Origin: Bradyrhizobium barranii subsp. barranii
GTDB lineage: Bacteria; Pseudomonadota; Alphaproteobacteria; Rhizobiales; Xanthobacteraceae
Reading direction: 5' to 3'
Length of the DNA: 64,000 nt
Assembly (NCBI RefSeq): GCF_017565645.3
Contig: NZ_CP086136.1
Span: forward strand, 6,617,501-6,681,500
Below are positions 18,177-27,495 of this stretch, in pieces. The notes beneath the pieces were generated by a model. It was given only the letters and a program-made list of their open reading frames with translations, did not search any database and had not been told where the DNA came from. Within the stretch, counting starts at the first letter, position 1. Every line of letters starts with the position of its first letter. A program made the position numbers and the translations under genes.

Positions 18177-18554
18177 TTACTTGAGCTCGACCTTTGCGCC
18201 AGCCTTCTCGAGCTGGACCTTGATCTTCTCGGCTTCGTCCTTGTTCACGCCTTCCTTGACAGGCTTCGGCGCGCCCTCGACGAGGTCCTTTGCTTCCTTC
18301 AGGCCCAGGCCGGTGATGGCGCGGACTTCCTTGATGACCTCGATCTTCTTGTCGCCGGCGGCGGCAAGAACGACCGTGAACTCGGTCTTCTCTTCGGCCG
18401 GAGCGGCGGCAGCGCCACCACCAGCCGGGCCGGCCACGGCGACAGCCGCGGCAGCCGAAACGCCCCACTTCTCTTCGAGGAGCTTCGCGAGTTCGGCAGC
18501 TTCGAGCACGGTGAGGCTCGAGAGGTCGTCAACGATCTTCTGCAAGTCAGCCAT
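18177..18554 (-). CDS. rplL: 50S ribosomal protein L7/L12
   Basis: 125-residue stalk protein that recruits translational GTPases. It has the N-terminal dimerisation helix ([20 protein letters not shown]), an Ala/Gly/Pro-rich hinge (around residues 35-55), and a C-terminal domain with [15 protein letters not shown]. It is 54 bp after rplJ and forms the rplJL pair. A hairpin follows the stop. Confidence 0.99.
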   Translation of the reverse strand: MADLQKIVDDLSSLTVLEAAELAKLLEEKWGVSAAAAVAVAGPAGGGAAAAPAEEKTEFTVVLAAAGDKKIEVIKEVRAITGLGLKEAKDLVEGAPKPVKEGVNKDEAEKIKVQLEKAGAKVELK

Positions 18555-18608
18555 TGTTCAGTTTCCTTGAGTGTAAGTCTGGTTCGGGTTTGAGTTTTGC
18601 GAAGGGCG

Positions 18609-19127
18609 TCAGGCCGCTTCGCCCTTTGAGGCATGAGCCTGGATGACGCGCGCGAGCTTGCCCGCGGGCGCATTGGCGAGCTGAGCGATCTTGGTCGCCG
18701 GGGCCACAAGAAGGCCGACGATCTTGGCGCGCAGTTCATCAAGCGACGGCAGCGAGGCAAGTGCCTTCACGCTGTCGACATTCAGGACGGTCTTTCCCAT
18801 CGAGCCGCCAATGATGACGAACTTTTCGTTCGTCTTGGCGAATTCGACGGCGACCTTCGGCGCCGCTACCGGATCGTTCGAAGTGGCGATCACGGTCGGT
18901 CCCTTCAGCATGGGGCCGATGGCAACGACGTCAGTGCCTTCAAGAGCAATTTTGGCGAGACGGTTCTTCGAGACCTTTACCGAGGCGCCAGCCTGCTTCA
19001 TCTGCATACGCAGCTTCTGCATCTGGGCAACGGTCAGGCCGGAATATTGAGCAACGACCGCGACGCTCGTGGTCTTGAAGACCCCATTGAGCTGTTCGAC
19101 CGCTTCCTTTTTTGCCGCTCGTTCCAC
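18609..19127 (-). CDS. rplJ: 50S ribosomal protein L10
   Basis: 172-residue L10, the base of the L7/L12 stalk. I place the start at GTG 19127 (translated [15 protein letters not shown]), because GGAAAGAG sits 6 nt before it and the length then equals the usual rhizobial L10. An ATG nine codons further up (19154, MTANRKEL) is the alternative. L10-L12 complexes commonly repress this operon through a leader RNA, and the upstream region is long enough for one. Confidence 0.96.
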   Translation of the reverse strand: MERAAKKEAVEQLNGVFKTTSVAVVAQYSGLTVAQMQKLRMQMKQAGASVKVSKNRLAKIALEGTDVVAIGPMLKGPTVIATSNDPVAAPKVAVEFAKTNEKFVIIGGSMGKTVLNVDSVKALASLPSLDELRAKIVGLLVAPATKIAQLANAPAGKLARVIQAHASKGEAA

Positions 19128-19711
19128 AGCAAGCTCTTTCCGGTTGGCGGTCATCGCGAGAAGCGGGACCGCCGGGTTGCACCCATCGCCCCACCCAAAA
19201 CCTGAACCTCGGGGCCAAAACCCCTGGGACACGCGCCGGGCGAGACGACAATTCAAAGCCTGCCCTCCGGGAGCCCTTAAGGCCCACGGCGTGTCGAGGT
19301 CCGAACCAGACCCGTTTCGCAAGCCAGCCGTTAAAGCTGGGCGCGAAGTGAAATCCGGTCTTCACCCGTCTATGCAGGCCATGCGATTAAGCCGTTGAGA
19401 AATCGAAATTTCCCGCGGGCGCCTGCAGTCTTGGACAGGACAAGGTCAGCCGGCGAACCGCCCGACCCCTGCCCGCACTCCACCAACCGACGGGTTTTCC
19501 TTCCTTTTCGGGCAAATCCTCACGGACGTCCTGAAAAGGAATGATCTCCTGTCTTGTCGGGTTTTCGGAATGCGTGCACGAACGCGCCAGCCGAGGCCGG
19601 CACGTCCGGAAGCGGTTCTTTAACCGCTCGGAGCCCGCTTGCCAAGAGCAAAATTCACACCAGTTCCAATCGACTGGCGGCAGGGCTTGAGACGGCCCGA
19701 CAAGGGCCGAT
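19128..19711 (-). other. rplJ upstream region, probable L10 leader
   Basis: 584 bp between the dehydrogenase stop and rplJ with no supported gene. On the minus strand, about 120-170 nt before the rplJ start, lies GGAGGGCAGGCTTTGAATTG (complement near 19244-19263), which resembles the purine-rich bulge region of known L10 leader RNAs. It should also hold the rplJL promoter. The leader call is inference; a covariance-model search would decide it. Confidence 0.4.
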
Positions 19712-20665
19712 TCAGGCCGATTTGACCCCGTATGGCAGCGGCTTGCCCGCGAAGAATGCCGTCAGGTTCGCCAGCACGCAGTTCTGCATGGCGACGTGTG
19801 ATTCGAGGGTGTGGCCGCCGATATGCGGGGCGAATACGACATTGGGGAGCGCCGTCAGCGCGTCGGGGGCGTGCGGTTCCTTCTCGAAGACGTCGAGGCC
19901 GGCGCCGGCGATGGTCCTGTCGGTCAGGGCCGCGACCAGGGCCTTCTCGTCGATCACTGAGCCGCGAGAGATGTTGACGACATAGCCGTGCTCCCCGAGT
20001 CGCCCCAGGATATCGGCGTTGACGACGTGCTGGGTCTCGGCCCCTGCCCGGACCGCGATCATCAGCACGCTGCACCAGTCGGCGAGCGCCTCCAGCGTCG
20101 GGAAATATTGATAGGGCAGATCGTATTTGGTGCGGCTGAAATAGCCGACCTCGCTCTCGAAGGCGGCGCAGCGGGCCGCAATCTTGCGGCCGATCTCGCC
20201 CATGCCGTAGACGCCGATGCGGCGGCCGGGCATGCCCGCCTGCGGGCGCATCATCGGCGACTGCTTTGAGCCGGCCCAATCGCCGCTGCGGACATATTGG
20301 TCGGCGACCAGGATCCGCCGCGTCGTCGCCAGCATCAGGGTCATCGCGATGTCAGCGACGGAAGCCGCATTGGCACCGGGGCTGTGGCCGACCGCAATGT
20401 TGCGCGCGGCGGCCGCCTGCAGGTCGACGCCGTCATAGCCGGTGCCGTAGCAGACGATGGCGCCGAGTTTTGGGAACAGGTCCATTGCGTCTGCGCCGAG
20501 CGGCGAGCCGCCGGCGGTGAGCATCGCGCGGATGCCGCCGAGCTCATCGGCCGAAAACACCTCGCGCGCCGGCTTGCCGCCGGTGTCGAGCAGTTCGAAC
20601 CGCTCGGCGAAGCGCGCCATCATCGTCTTCGGGAAGCGCGAGTAGATCAGGACCTTGTCAGCCAT
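19712..20665 (-). CDS. D-isomer-specific 2-hydroxyacid dehydrogenase family protein
   Basis: 317-residue NAD(P)-dependent oxidoreductase interconverting a 2-hydroxy acid and a 2-keto acid. The nucleotide-binding motif GVYGMGEIG is in the middle, and the catalytic Arg (NISRGSVID), Glu (FEKEPHAP) and His (APHIGGHT) regions are all visible. The start chosen is MADKVLIYSRF; 15 more codons upstream lack similarity. It lies on the same strand between rplA and rplJ, an unusual position, but a strong hairpin after rplA suggests separate transcription. Substrate unknown. Confidence 0.9.
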   Translation of the reverse strand: MADKVLIYSRFPKTMMARFAERFELLDTGGKPAREVFSADELGGIRAMLTAGGSPLGADAMDLFPKLGAIVCYGTGYDGVDLQAAAARNIAVGHSPGANAASVADIAMTLMLATTRRILVADQYVRSGDWAGSKQSPMMRPQAGMPGRRIGVYGMGEIGRKIAARCAAFESEVGYFSRTKYDLPYQYFPTLEALADWCSVLMIAVRAGAETQHVVNADILGRLGEHGYVVNISRGSVIDEKALVAALTDRTIAGAGLDVFEKEPHAPDALTALPNVVFAPHIGGHTLESHVAMQNCVLANLTAFFAGKPLPYGVKSA

Positions 20666-20714
20666 TTTTTCTTGTTTCCCGGTTCTTGCTTCCGATGAAC
20701 GCCGCCACAAACGA

Positions 20715-20750
20715 CGAGGGGCGGAATCGGTTGCCCAATTCCGCCCCTCG
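20715..20750 (-). terminator. Strong hairpin after rplA
   Basis: CGAGGGGCGGAAT (20715-20727) pairs perfectly with ATTCCGCCCCTCG (20738-20750): a 13-bp stem with a 10-nt loop. On the minus strand TCGTTTG follows, a weak U-tract. It lies 36 bp past the rplA stop and probably ends or weakens the rplKA transcript before the dehydrogenase gene. Confidence 0.65.
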
Positions 20751-20786
20751 CCTCATGCAATTTCCAAACCTCAGCCGAGGCAAGCC

Positions 20787-21479
20787 TTAACCGAGAATGG
20801 TGCCCGGCTCGACCTTCACGCCGGGGCCCATCGTCGAGGACACCGCAACGCGCTGGATGTAGGTGCCCTTGGAGCCAGCCGGCTTCGCCTTCGAGACAGC
20901 ATCGGCCAGGGCCTTGATGTTCTCGACCAGCTTCTCCTCGGAGAACGAGGCCTTGCCGACGCCGGCCTGCAAAATGCCGGCCTTCTCGACGCGGAACTCG
21001 ACCGAGCCGCCCTTGGCACCCTTCACCGCACCGGTGACGTCCATGGTCACGGTGCCGATCTTCGGGTTCGGCATCAGGCCGCGCGGGCCGAGCACCTTAC
21101 CGAGACGGCCGACCAGCGGCATCATGTCGGGGGTGGCGATGCAGCGGTCGAAATCGATCGAGCCGTTCTGCACCTTCTCGACCAGGTCCTCGGCACCGAC
21201 GACGTCGGCGCCAGCAGCCTTGGCTTCGTCAGCCTTGGCGCCGCGGGCGAACACGCCGACGCGGAGCGTACGGCCGGTGCCGTTCGGCAGGGTCACGACG
21301 CCGCGGACCATCTGGTCGGCGTGACGCGGATCGACGCCGAGATTGATCGCGACCTCGATGGTCTCGTCGAACTTCGCCTTGGCGCGTTCCTTGACCATCT
21401 TGATGGCGTCCGCGAGCGGGTAAAGCTTTTCGCGGTCAACACCTTCGCGGGCTTTGTTCAAACGCTTTCCGATTGCCAT
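20787..21479 (-). CDS. rplA: 50S ribosomal protein L1
   Basis: 230-residue L1, which forms the mobile L1 stalk near the E site and in many bacteria represses its own rplKA mRNA. Starts [20 protein letters not shown]; the conserved stretch [15 protein letters not shown] is present. It is 6 bp after rplK, so the two are translated together. Confidence 0.99.
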   Translation of the reverse strand: MAIGKRLNKAREGVDREKLYPLADAIKMVKERAKAKFDETIEVAINLGVDPRHADQMVRGVVTLPNGTGRTLRVGVFARGAKADEAKAAGADVVGAEDLVEKVQNGSIDFDRCIATPDMMPLVGRLGKVLGPRGLMPNPKIGTVTMDVTGAVKGAKGGSVEFRVEKAGILQAGVGKASFSEEKLVENIKALADAVSKAKPAGSKGTYIQRVAVSSTMGPGVKVEPGTILG

Positions 21480-21485
21480 GACCGC

Positions 21486-21914
21486 TTACCCCGCCACTTC
21501 CAGACCCATCGAACGGGCAGAGCCCTCGACCATCTTCATGGCCGACTCGATGGAATCGCAATTGAGATCCTTCATCTTCTTCTCGGCGATCTCGCGCACC
21601 TGCGCCTTGGTCACCTTGCCGGCCTTGTCGCGGCCCGGCGCCTTCGAGCCGGACTGGATCTTGGCGGCCTGCTTGAGGAAGAAGGACATCGGGGGCGTCT
21701 TCATCTCGAACGTGAACGAACGATCGGCGTAGATCGTGATCACGACGGGAATCGGGGTGTTCTTCTCTTCCTTCTGGGTCTGGGCGTTGAACGCCTTGCA
21801 GAACTCCATGATGTTGAGACCGCGCTGACCAAGCGCGGGACCGATCGGGGGCGAAGGATTCGCCGCACCGGCCGGGACCTGAAGCTTCAGGTATCCGGTC
21901 ACTTTCTTTGCCAT
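21486..21914 (-). CDS. rplK: 50S ribosomal protein L11
   Basis: 142-residue L11 of the GTPase-associated centre. The proline-rich N-terminal segment [19 protein letters not shown], where thiostrepton-resistance changes map, is intact. Start [16 protein letters not shown]. It lies 131 bp after nusG and immediately precedes rplA. Confidence 0.99.
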   Translation of the reverse strand: MAKKVTGYLKLQVPAGAANPSPPIGPALGQRGLNIMEFCKAFNAQTQKEEKNTPIPVVITIYADRSFTFEMKTPPMSFFLKQAAKIQSGSKAPGRDKAGKVTKAQVREIAEKKMKDLNCDSIESAMKMVEGSARSMGLEVAG

Positions 21915-22045
21915 GTATCACTCCTGTTGTGCCGGCAGGGCCAGCGGTTTCAGGTTCGTGGTCTGGGTCGGATGCGGCTGGCAACCGCCCTCTCCCTCCC
22001 ACGGCCTCTTGCTAGCGTGAGGCCGAAGCCTCACGCCTCGTCCGA

Positions 22046-22603
22046 TCAGACCTTCTCGACCTGACCGAATTCCAGTTCGACCGGCGTGGCGCGGCCGAAG
22101 ATCGACACCGCGACCTTCACGCGCGAGCGCGCCTCGTCGATTTCCTCGACCACCCCCGAGAACGAGGCGAACGGGCCATCGGCCACGCGCACGTTCTCGC
22201 CGATCTCGAACGACACCGACGCCTTCGGCCGTTCCACACCCTCCTGCACCTGGTGCAGGATGCGCATGGCCTCGGCTTCCGAGATCGGCATCGGCTTGTT
22301 CTCGGCGCCGAGGAAGCCCGTGACCTTCGGGGTGTTCTTGATCAGATGAAACGCCTCGTCGGTCAGCTTCATCTTCACCAGCACGTAGCCCGGGAAGAAC
22401 TTGCGCTCGGCGTCGATCTTGCGGCCGCGGCGCACTTCCGTGACCTTCTCGGTCGGAACCAGCACCAGCTCGAACAGCTCCTCGAGCCCGCGCTGCTTGG
22501 CCTGCTCGCGGATCGATTCGGCGACCTTCTTTTCGAAGTTCGAGTAGGCGTGGACGATGTACCAGCGCTTGTCGGTCGATTGGGTTGCAGCGGCTGTTGC
22601 CAT
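22046..22603 (-). CDS. nusG: Transcription termination/antitermination protein NusG
   Basis: 185 residues: an N-terminal NGN domain (RWYIVHAYSNFEKKVAE, about residues 13-115) that binds RNA polymerase, and a C-terminal KOW domain (ENVRVADGPFASFSGVVEE, from about residue 130) that binds Rho or S10. The ATG overlaps the secE TGA by one base (TGATG), showing translational coupling. Confidence 0.98.
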   Translation of the reverse strand: MATAAATQSTDKRWYIVHAYSNFEKKVAESIREQAKQRGLEELFELVLVPTEKVTEVRRGRKIDAERKFFPGYVLVKMKLTDEAFHLIKNTPKVTGFLGAENKPMPISEAEAMRILHQVQEGVERPKASVSFEIGENVRVADGPFASFSGVVEEIDEARSRVKVAVSIFGRATPVELEFGQVEKV

Positions 22604-22794
22604 CAGTGAATGCCCAAAAGGAAGGTGATGAGGTAACGGATGATCTGGTCGGCGGCGAAGAAGAAGATCGAGGCCACGGCGACCATCACGAACACCATGA
22701 TGGTGGTGATCGTGGTCTCACGACGGGTCGGCCAGGTGACCTTGGCGGTCTCCGAGCGCACTTCCTGCAAAAACTTGAACGGGCTGACTGCCAT
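22603..22794 (-). CDS. secE: Preprotein translocase subunit SecE
   Basis: 63-residue single-span SecE. The amphipathic N-terminal helix with FLQEVRSETAKVTWPTRRET precedes one membrane segment (IMVFVMVAVASIFFFAADQ). It stabilises SecY in the SecYEG channel of the inner membrane. Short single-span form as usual in alphaproteobacteria. First protein gene of the cluster after tRNA-Trp. Confidence 0.98.
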   Translation of the reverse strand: MAVSPFKFLQEVRSETAKVTWPTRRETTITTIMVFVMVAVASIFFFAADQIIRYLITFLLGIH

Positions 22795-23139
22795 CGTTTG
22801 ATGTCCAACGTCCGTCGACAGACGCGAATGAATTTCAGGGATCCGAACAGCCGCCGTTGGCCCAGCCCTCTGTCTCGAAGGATGAGCCGGGAAACCGGGC
22901 TCGATTGTTCGGGGATTTCAAAGCCGCGCCGGAAATCCGCGTTTAACGGGCCGGCTGCGAGTGCGGGGTAGATACTGCGGATGGGGCCAAAGGTCAAGGT
23001 GTGGGCTGGCCGGGACACGCGCGGCCGAGGCCAGCGGACCCGATCCGGATCAAGGGCTTACCCGGTCCGCATGATCCACGGTCCGAGCTTGTCGGCCCGC
23101 CGCCGTCCTGCCTGTCGATCCTGATTGTCTGGGATTAGC
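22795..23139. other. tRNA-Trp to secE spacer
   Basis: 345 bp with no convincing gene on either strand. It presumably carries the leader, and possibly a promoter, of secE-nusG; I see no single promoter or terminator strong enough to name. Confidence 0.4.
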
Positions 23140-23215
23140 TGGCAGGAGTGGCAGGGCTCGAACCTGCGACCCCCGGTTTTGGAGACCGGTGCTCTACCAA
23201 TTGAGCTACACTCCT
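23140..23215 (-). tRNA. tRNA-Trp (CCA anticodon)
   Basis: 76 nt with acceptor stem AGGAGTG/CACTCCT, D-arm TAGCTCAATTGGTAGAGC, anticodon loop CTCCAAA (anticodon CCA), T-arm with GGTTCGAGCC, and an encoded 3' CCA. It lies just upstream of secE on the same strand, a conserved arrangement in many bacteria. Confidence 0.98.
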
Positions 23216-23367
23216 ACGGACCCTCGCGTCGCCACGCGGATCAGGGGCGCTTTCAAGCACAGGGGACGGCTGGTTTGCAAGGGTGAAGCGCGCTGGCTTC
23301 GCTTGTTTGTGCCGCGCCTTCTGGGCCAGAGTTCATTCCCGATAATAATGTGCCCCCGGGAGTGAAC

Positions 23368-24591
23368 ATGACTGCCACAGCCGCCGCCCAAGCTGCCACC
23401 GCGCCGAAAACCCCGCCTTTGCCCGAGGCCAGGCCAGAAACGCTGGGCCTGTCGCGCCCTCGCCTGCAGGCGATGTCGGACGCTTTCAAGCGCGAGATCG
23501 ACAAGGGAACCATTCCCGGGGTGACCGTGCTGGTGGCCCGGCGCGGCCAGGTCGGCTGGTTCGAGGCGCTCGGCAAGCAGAGCCCGGCGGGACCTGCGCC
23601 GATGGCGCTTGATTCGATCTTCCGGATCTTCTCGATGACCAAGCCGATCGTGTCGGTCGGCATCATGGCGCTGGTCGAGGATGGACATTTGCTGCTCGCC
23701 GATCCCGTCGCCAAGTTCATTCCGGAGTTCGCCAACCAGAAGGTCGGCGTGGTCAGCGGCGGCAAGCTGGAACTGGTTCCGCCCCGGCGGCCGATGACGG
23801 TGCAGGACCTGCTCCGCCACACCTCTGGTCTCACTTATGAGCACCAGGGCGACGGCCCCGTGCACAAGCTCTACCAGGAGTCCCGCGTCCGCAGCCGCAA
23901 GATCACCAATGCCGAGCATGCCGCGCTGGTGGCAAGCTTCCCGCTGGCCTGCCATCCCGGCGACGAGTTCAACTACAGCCGCTCCACCGACATCCTCGGC
24001 CGCATCATCGAGGTCGTCAGCGGCAAGTCGCTCGGCGCGTTCCTCACCGAGCGCATCCTCGCGCCGCTGCAGATGACTGAAACCGCCTTCTCCACCAGCG
24101 AAGCCAATGCCGGCCGGCTCGCTCAGCCGTTCGAAGCCGATCCCTGGACCGGCGACAAGGTCGCGCTGTTCAACATGCTCGAGCAGCCGGTGATGGAGTC
24201 CGGCGGCGGCGGCCTGGTCTCGACTACGATGGACTATGCCCGCTTCGCGCTGATGCTGCGCAACGGCGGCACGCTCGACGGCAACAGGATCATCGGCCGC
24301 AAGACGCTGGAGCTGATGGCATCCGATCACCTCGGACCGCACGTTGTGACCAACGGCACACTGCTGTCACCGGGCCACGGCTTCGGCCTCGGCTTCGCCG
24401 TGCGCCGCGAGGCCGGCATCGCGCCGTTCCCCGGCAGCGTCGGCCAGTATTTCTGGAGCGGCATTGCGGGGACGTTCTTCTGGATCGACCCGAAGGAAGA
24501 TCTGTTCGTCGTGTTTATGTCGCAGGGACCGGGGCAGCGCGACCACACGCGGACGCTGGTGCGGGATCTGGTTTACGCGGCGGTGGATTGA
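23368..24591 (+). CDS. Serine hydrolase of the beta-lactamase/EstB family (class C fold)
   Basis: 407 residues. The SxxK catalytic motif is SMTK (in IFRIFSMTKPIVSVG), the tyrosine motif is YSRS, and a GHGFGLGF segment sits where the KTG-like box is expected. This set fits esterases and class C-like peptidases of the beta-lactamase superfamily rather than proven drug resistance. The start at 23368 has GGGAG 5 nt upstream; an in-frame ATG six codons earlier lacks this. No signal peptide is evident, so it is probably cytoplasmic. Stands alone after tRNA-Trp on the opposite strand. Confidence 0.88.
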   Translation: MTATAAAQAATAPKTPPLPEARPETLGLSRPRLQAMSDAFKREIDKGTIPGVTVLVARRGQVGWFEALGKQSPAGPAPMALDSIFRIFSMTKPIVSVGIMALVEDGHLLLADPVAKFIPEFANQKVGVVSGGKLELVPPRRPMTVQDLLRHTSGLTYEHQGDGPVHKLYQESRVRSRKITNAEHAALVASFPLACHPGDEFNYSRSTDILGRIIEVVSGKSLGAFLTERILAPLQMTETAFSTSEANAGRLAQPFEADPWTGDKVALFNMLEQPVMESGGGGLVSTTMDYARFALMLRNGGTLDGNRIIGRKTLELMASDHLGPHVVTNGTLLSPGHGFGLGFAVRREAGIAPFPGSVGQYFWSGIAGTFFWIDPKEDLFVVFMSQGPGQRDHTRTLVRDLVYAAVD

Positions 24592-24632
24592 GGAGACGCC
24601 AGTTAGACGCGGCGTTGCATCTCCGCACTCAC

Positions 24633-24830
24633 TGTCATGCCCCGCGACCCGGCTACGCCAAGGCTTCGCCGGGGCTCAGGTCCAGGGCCGCCGAAGCTTT
24701 AGCGTAGGCGGCAAGCGGGGCATCCAGTACGCCGCGGCGGATGTGGTGAAAGGGCGCTCTCTAGCGCCGGCCTCTGGGATACTGGATCGCCCGCCCCAGT
24801 GCGCAATTGCGCACAAGGCGGGCGATGACA
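24633..24830. repeat. Dispersed palindromic repeat, copy 1 of the GCATCCAGTACGCCGCGG family
   Basis: Runs from TGTCATGCCCCGCG to GGGCGATGACA; its outer ends are inverted repeats. It shares GGGGCATCCAGTACGCCGCG and CTCTGGGATACTGGAT with a second copy at 32117-33493, which an insertion sequence has split. No coding capacity. It fills the gap between the serine hydrolase and the SDR gene. Confidence 0.75.
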
Positions 24831-24876
24831 GCTGTCTGTGGGCGGGCTGGGTGCCCCTTCCCTCCCACGCAACGCC

Positions 24877-25644
24877 TCAACTAATCGTCGCGCCGCCGTC
24901 GATCACCATGGTCTGGCCGGTCATGAAGTCGCCGGCCTTCGATCCCAGGAACACTGCGGCGCCAGCGATCTCGTCGGGGATGCCGATGCGGAGCAGCGGC
25001 GAGCGCGAGGTCGAGGCCTTCAGATTCTCCGGATTGTCCCACAGTGCCTTGGCAAAATCGGTCTTGATCAGGCCGGGCGCGATGCAGTTCACGCGGATGT
25101 TGTGCTTGCCGTATTCGCAGGCGAGGTTGCGCGCGAGCTGCATGTCGGCGGCCTTGGAGATCGCGTAGGCGCCGAGGATGGTCGAGCCCTTGAGGCCGCC
25201 AATCGAGGACACGATGATGACCGAGCCGTCCTTGCGCTCGATCATCTGCGGCACCACCATCGAGATCAGCCAGTTGTTGGCGACGATGTTGTTGTCGAGA
25301 ATCTTCCTGAACTGATCGTCGGAGATGCCGGCGAGCGGACCGTAATACGGGTTCGACGCGGCGTTGCAGACCAGCACGTCGATCTTGCCGAAGGCGCGGT
25401 TGCTCTCGTCGATGAGGTTTTGCAGATTTTCCTTCGACGAGATGTTGGCGGCGATCGCAACCGCCGTGCCGTTGCCGAACTTGTCGTTGATGCCCTTCGC
25501 GACCTGGTCGCAGACATCAGCCTTGCGCGAGGAGATCACGACCTTGGCGCCGTGCTCGGCCATGCGCTCGGCGATCGCAAGCCCGATGCCGCGCGTCGAG
25601 CCGGTGATGACGGCAACTTTCCCCTTCATATCGAACAAGGTCAT
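24877..25644 (-). CDS. Short-chain dehydrogenase/reductase (SDR)
   Basis: 255-residue classical SDR. The cofactor motif is TGSTRGIG, NAAS follows at the expected place, and the active site is Y-A-I-S-K with the Ser in IVSSIGG. The start giving MTLFDMKGKVAVITG has CTGGGAGAG upstream; 18 more in-frame codons are not SDR-like. Adjacent to a histidine phosphatase gene 69 bp upstream on the same strand. Substrate not predictable. Confidence 0.92.
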   Translation of the reverse strand: MTLFDMKGKVAVITGSTRGIGLAIAERMAEHGAKVVISSRKADVCDQVAKGINDKFGNGTAVAIAANISSKENLQNLIDESNRAFGKIDVLVCNAASNPYYGPLAGISDDQFRKILDNNIVANNWLISMVVPQMIERKDGSVIIVSSIGGLKGSTILGAYAISKAADMQLARNLACEYGKHNIRVNCIAPGLIKTDFAKALWDNPENLKASTSRSPLLRIGIPDEIAGAAVFLGSKAGDFMTGQTMVIDGGATIS

Positions 25645-25713
25645 GTTTCTCTCCCAGAGTACGTTTTGATTGGCTTGAAGCCTACGCCGCGTCCGCACGA
25701 GCGGACAATGGCG

Positions 25714-26412
25714 TCAGGCGAGCTTCTTGACTTCCGGCCCCGCCAGCTGATGCATCTCGGCGTGCGCGTCATCAGCGATCCACGGCTGCTGGTTGACCAT
25801 CGGCAGTCGCCAGACCGAGCGTTCGGGGCTTGAGAAATAATCGAGCCGCGTGATCGAGCAGTTGTCGATGTCGAACGACAGTGCCCGCTCTACCTGGCCG
25901 TCGAGTGCGAGGCCGATCGCCGCCTTGATGGTGCCGCCATGCGCAACCGCAATCACATCCTGCCCGGCCGCCTCGTTGTTGATCCGCTCGACGGTGCGGC
26001 GCGTGCGGTTGTAGAGATCCATGAAGCTTTCACCGCCGGGCGCCGGCTCGTTGATATCGGCGAACCAGCTCGAGCCGACGGGGCGGCTGGCGATGAACTG
26101 GGCGCGGTTCATGCCCTGCCAGCGGCCGAGATTCTGTTCGGCCAGGTCGGCTTCCCATTTCATCGATGCGGGCCTTGGGAAGCCGGCCGCCCAGATCGCT
26201 TCCGCGGTCTGGTGGGTGCGCATCAGATTGCTCGAATACCAGACCGCCTTGCGTGGCAGCACCTTGGCAACAGCGTTGAACACGTAGGTGTCGCTGGTGT
26301 CGCAGGCGAGATCGCTCTGGCCGTAAATGTTGCCGCCGTCATTGCGCACCGGCGCATGACGGACCCACCACCACCGCGTCGTGACCACTTTGGGCTTGTC
26401 TGCGCCTGTCAT
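25714..26412 (-). CDS. Histidine phosphatase (phosphoglycerate mutase-like)
   Basis: 232 residues. The catalytic RHG motif appears as RHAP (WWVRHAPVRNDG); the acid/base region is EADLAEQNLGRWQG and the second His is in VAVAHGGTIKAA. Fits the broad phosphatase branch, not the glycolytic mutase. The start has GGAAGAG upstream. It may be co-transcribed with the downstream SDR. Substrate unknown. Confidence 0.88.
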   Translation of the reverse strand: MTGADKPKVVTTRWWWVRHAPVRNDGGNIYGQSDLACDTSDTYVFNAVAKVLPRKAVWYSSNLMRTHQTAEAIWAAGFPRPASMKWEADLAEQNLGRWQGMNRAQFIASRPVGSSWFADINEPAPGGESFMDLYNRTRRTVERINNEAAGQDVIAVAHGGTIKAAIGLALDGQVERALSFDIDNCSITRLDYFSSPERSVWRLPMVNQQPWIADDAHAEMHQLAGPEVKKLA

Positions 26413-26546
26413 CGAAACTCTTCCATCCCGTTTGATGTCGCTGTACGTCAGGTGGGAACGTGTCTCAAGACACTTTACCGTTTGAAATCTTGTTTGAAAT
26501 TCCGTCGCGCGGCAAGCGTCGCGCGGCATACCAAAGGGAGAAACGC

Positions 26547-27332
26547 ATGGGCCGTCTGCAAGGCAAATCCGTCATCATCACCGGCGCCGGCAGCGGCATC
26601 GGCCGCGCCGCCGCACTCCTCTTCACCAGGGAAGGCGCCAAGCTGATCGCGGTCGACCGCACCGAGGCGGTGAAGGAGACCGTCGACGAGGTGAAGAAGG
26701 CCGGCGGTGTCGCGGAAGCCATGGTGGCCGACGCGGGCTCCGAAAAGGACGTCATGGCCGTCATCGACAAGGCGGTGAAGACGCACGGCCGGCTCGACGT
26801 GATCTGGGCCAATGCCGGCGTTTCCGGCGGGCTCGTGCCGCTCGGCGAGCAGACCGTGGAACAGTGGCAGGAGGTGCTGCGCATCAACCTGATCGGCCCG
26901 TTCCTCGCAGTGAAACATGCGATGCCGCACATGGTGAAGCAGCAGTCCGGCGCGATCGTGCTCACGGCGTCCGTCGCGGGCCTCAAGGCCGGCGCCAGCG
27001 GGCATCCCTATGCGGCGAGCAAGGCCGGCGTGATCAGCCTGGTGCAGACCACGGCGTATTCGCTCACCGGCACCGGCGTGCGCATCAACGCGGTGTGTCC
27101 GGGCCTGATCGAGACCGGCATGACCAAACCGATCTTCGACCGCGCCAAGGAGCGCGGCACCCAAGACAAGATCGGCCAGCTCAATCCTTTGAAGCGCCCC
27201 GGCCAGCCGCACGAGCTCGCGGCGATGGGGCTGTTCCTGGCCAGCGACGAAGCATCGTATGTCAACGGCCAGGCGTTCCCGGTTGACGGTGGTTTGACGG
27301 CGTCGATGCCGTATACGGGCAAGCCGGTTTAG
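26547..27332 (+). CDS. Short-chain dehydrogenase/reductase (SDR)
   Basis: 261-residue SDR with TGAGSGIG cofactor motif, NAGV, and YAASK active site. The start at 26547 is preceded by AAAGGGAGAAACGC, a good ribosome binding site; the frame is open 29 codons further up without similarity. Divergent from the histidine phosphatase with a 134-bp gap. No substrate can be inferred. It is not a recent duplicate of the SDR at 24877, as the sequences differ widely. Confidence 0.92.
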   Translation: MGRLQGKSVIITGAGSGIGRAAALLFTREGAKLIAVDRTEAVKETVDEVKKAGGVAEAMVADAGSEKDVMAVIDKAVKTHGRLDVIWANAGVSGGLVPLGEQTVEQWQEVLRINLIGPFLAVKHAMPHMVKQQSGAIVLTASVAGLKAGASGHPYAASKAGVISLVQTTAYSLTGTGVRINAVCPGLIETGMTKPIFDRAKERGTQDKIGQLNPLKRPGQPHELAAMGLFLASDEASYVNGQAFPVDGGLTASMPYTGKPV

Positions 27333-27349
27333 CACGCGCTTTCTCGTGT

Positions 27350-27370
27350 CCCGGACGCGCTGCGTCCGGG
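27350..27370 (+). terminator. Hairpin after SDR gene
   Basis: CCCGGACGC (27350-27358) and GCGTCCGGG (27362-27370) form a 9-bp stem with a 3-nt loop, 18 bp past the SDR stop. No T-tract follows, so termination would be inefficient; it may instead be a short repeat. Confidence 0.4.
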
Positions 27371-27410
27371 ATGCGAGACCGGAGTTTTGGCGCGCAACTG
27401 CCTCAACATC

Positions 27411-27495
27411 GTCATTGCGAGCGCAGCGAAGCAATCCAGAATCCCTCCGCGGAGGCAGTCTGGATTGCTTCGTCGCAAGAGCTCCTCGCAATGAC
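27411..27495. repeat. Palindromic dispersed repeat (GTCATTGCGAG ... CTCGCAATGAC)
   Basis: The outer 11 bp are perfect inverted repeats, and inside them GCGAAGCAATCCAGA faces TCTGGATTGCTTCGTC. This long stem matches a repeat type that is abundant in Bradyrhizobium genomes (from memory). Only one copy is in this window. Confidence 0.7.

Noticed and set aside
23368..24591. Antibiotic-resistance beta-lactamase
   Set aside because: Motifs fit the wide esterase/peptidase branch, and no signal peptide is seen.
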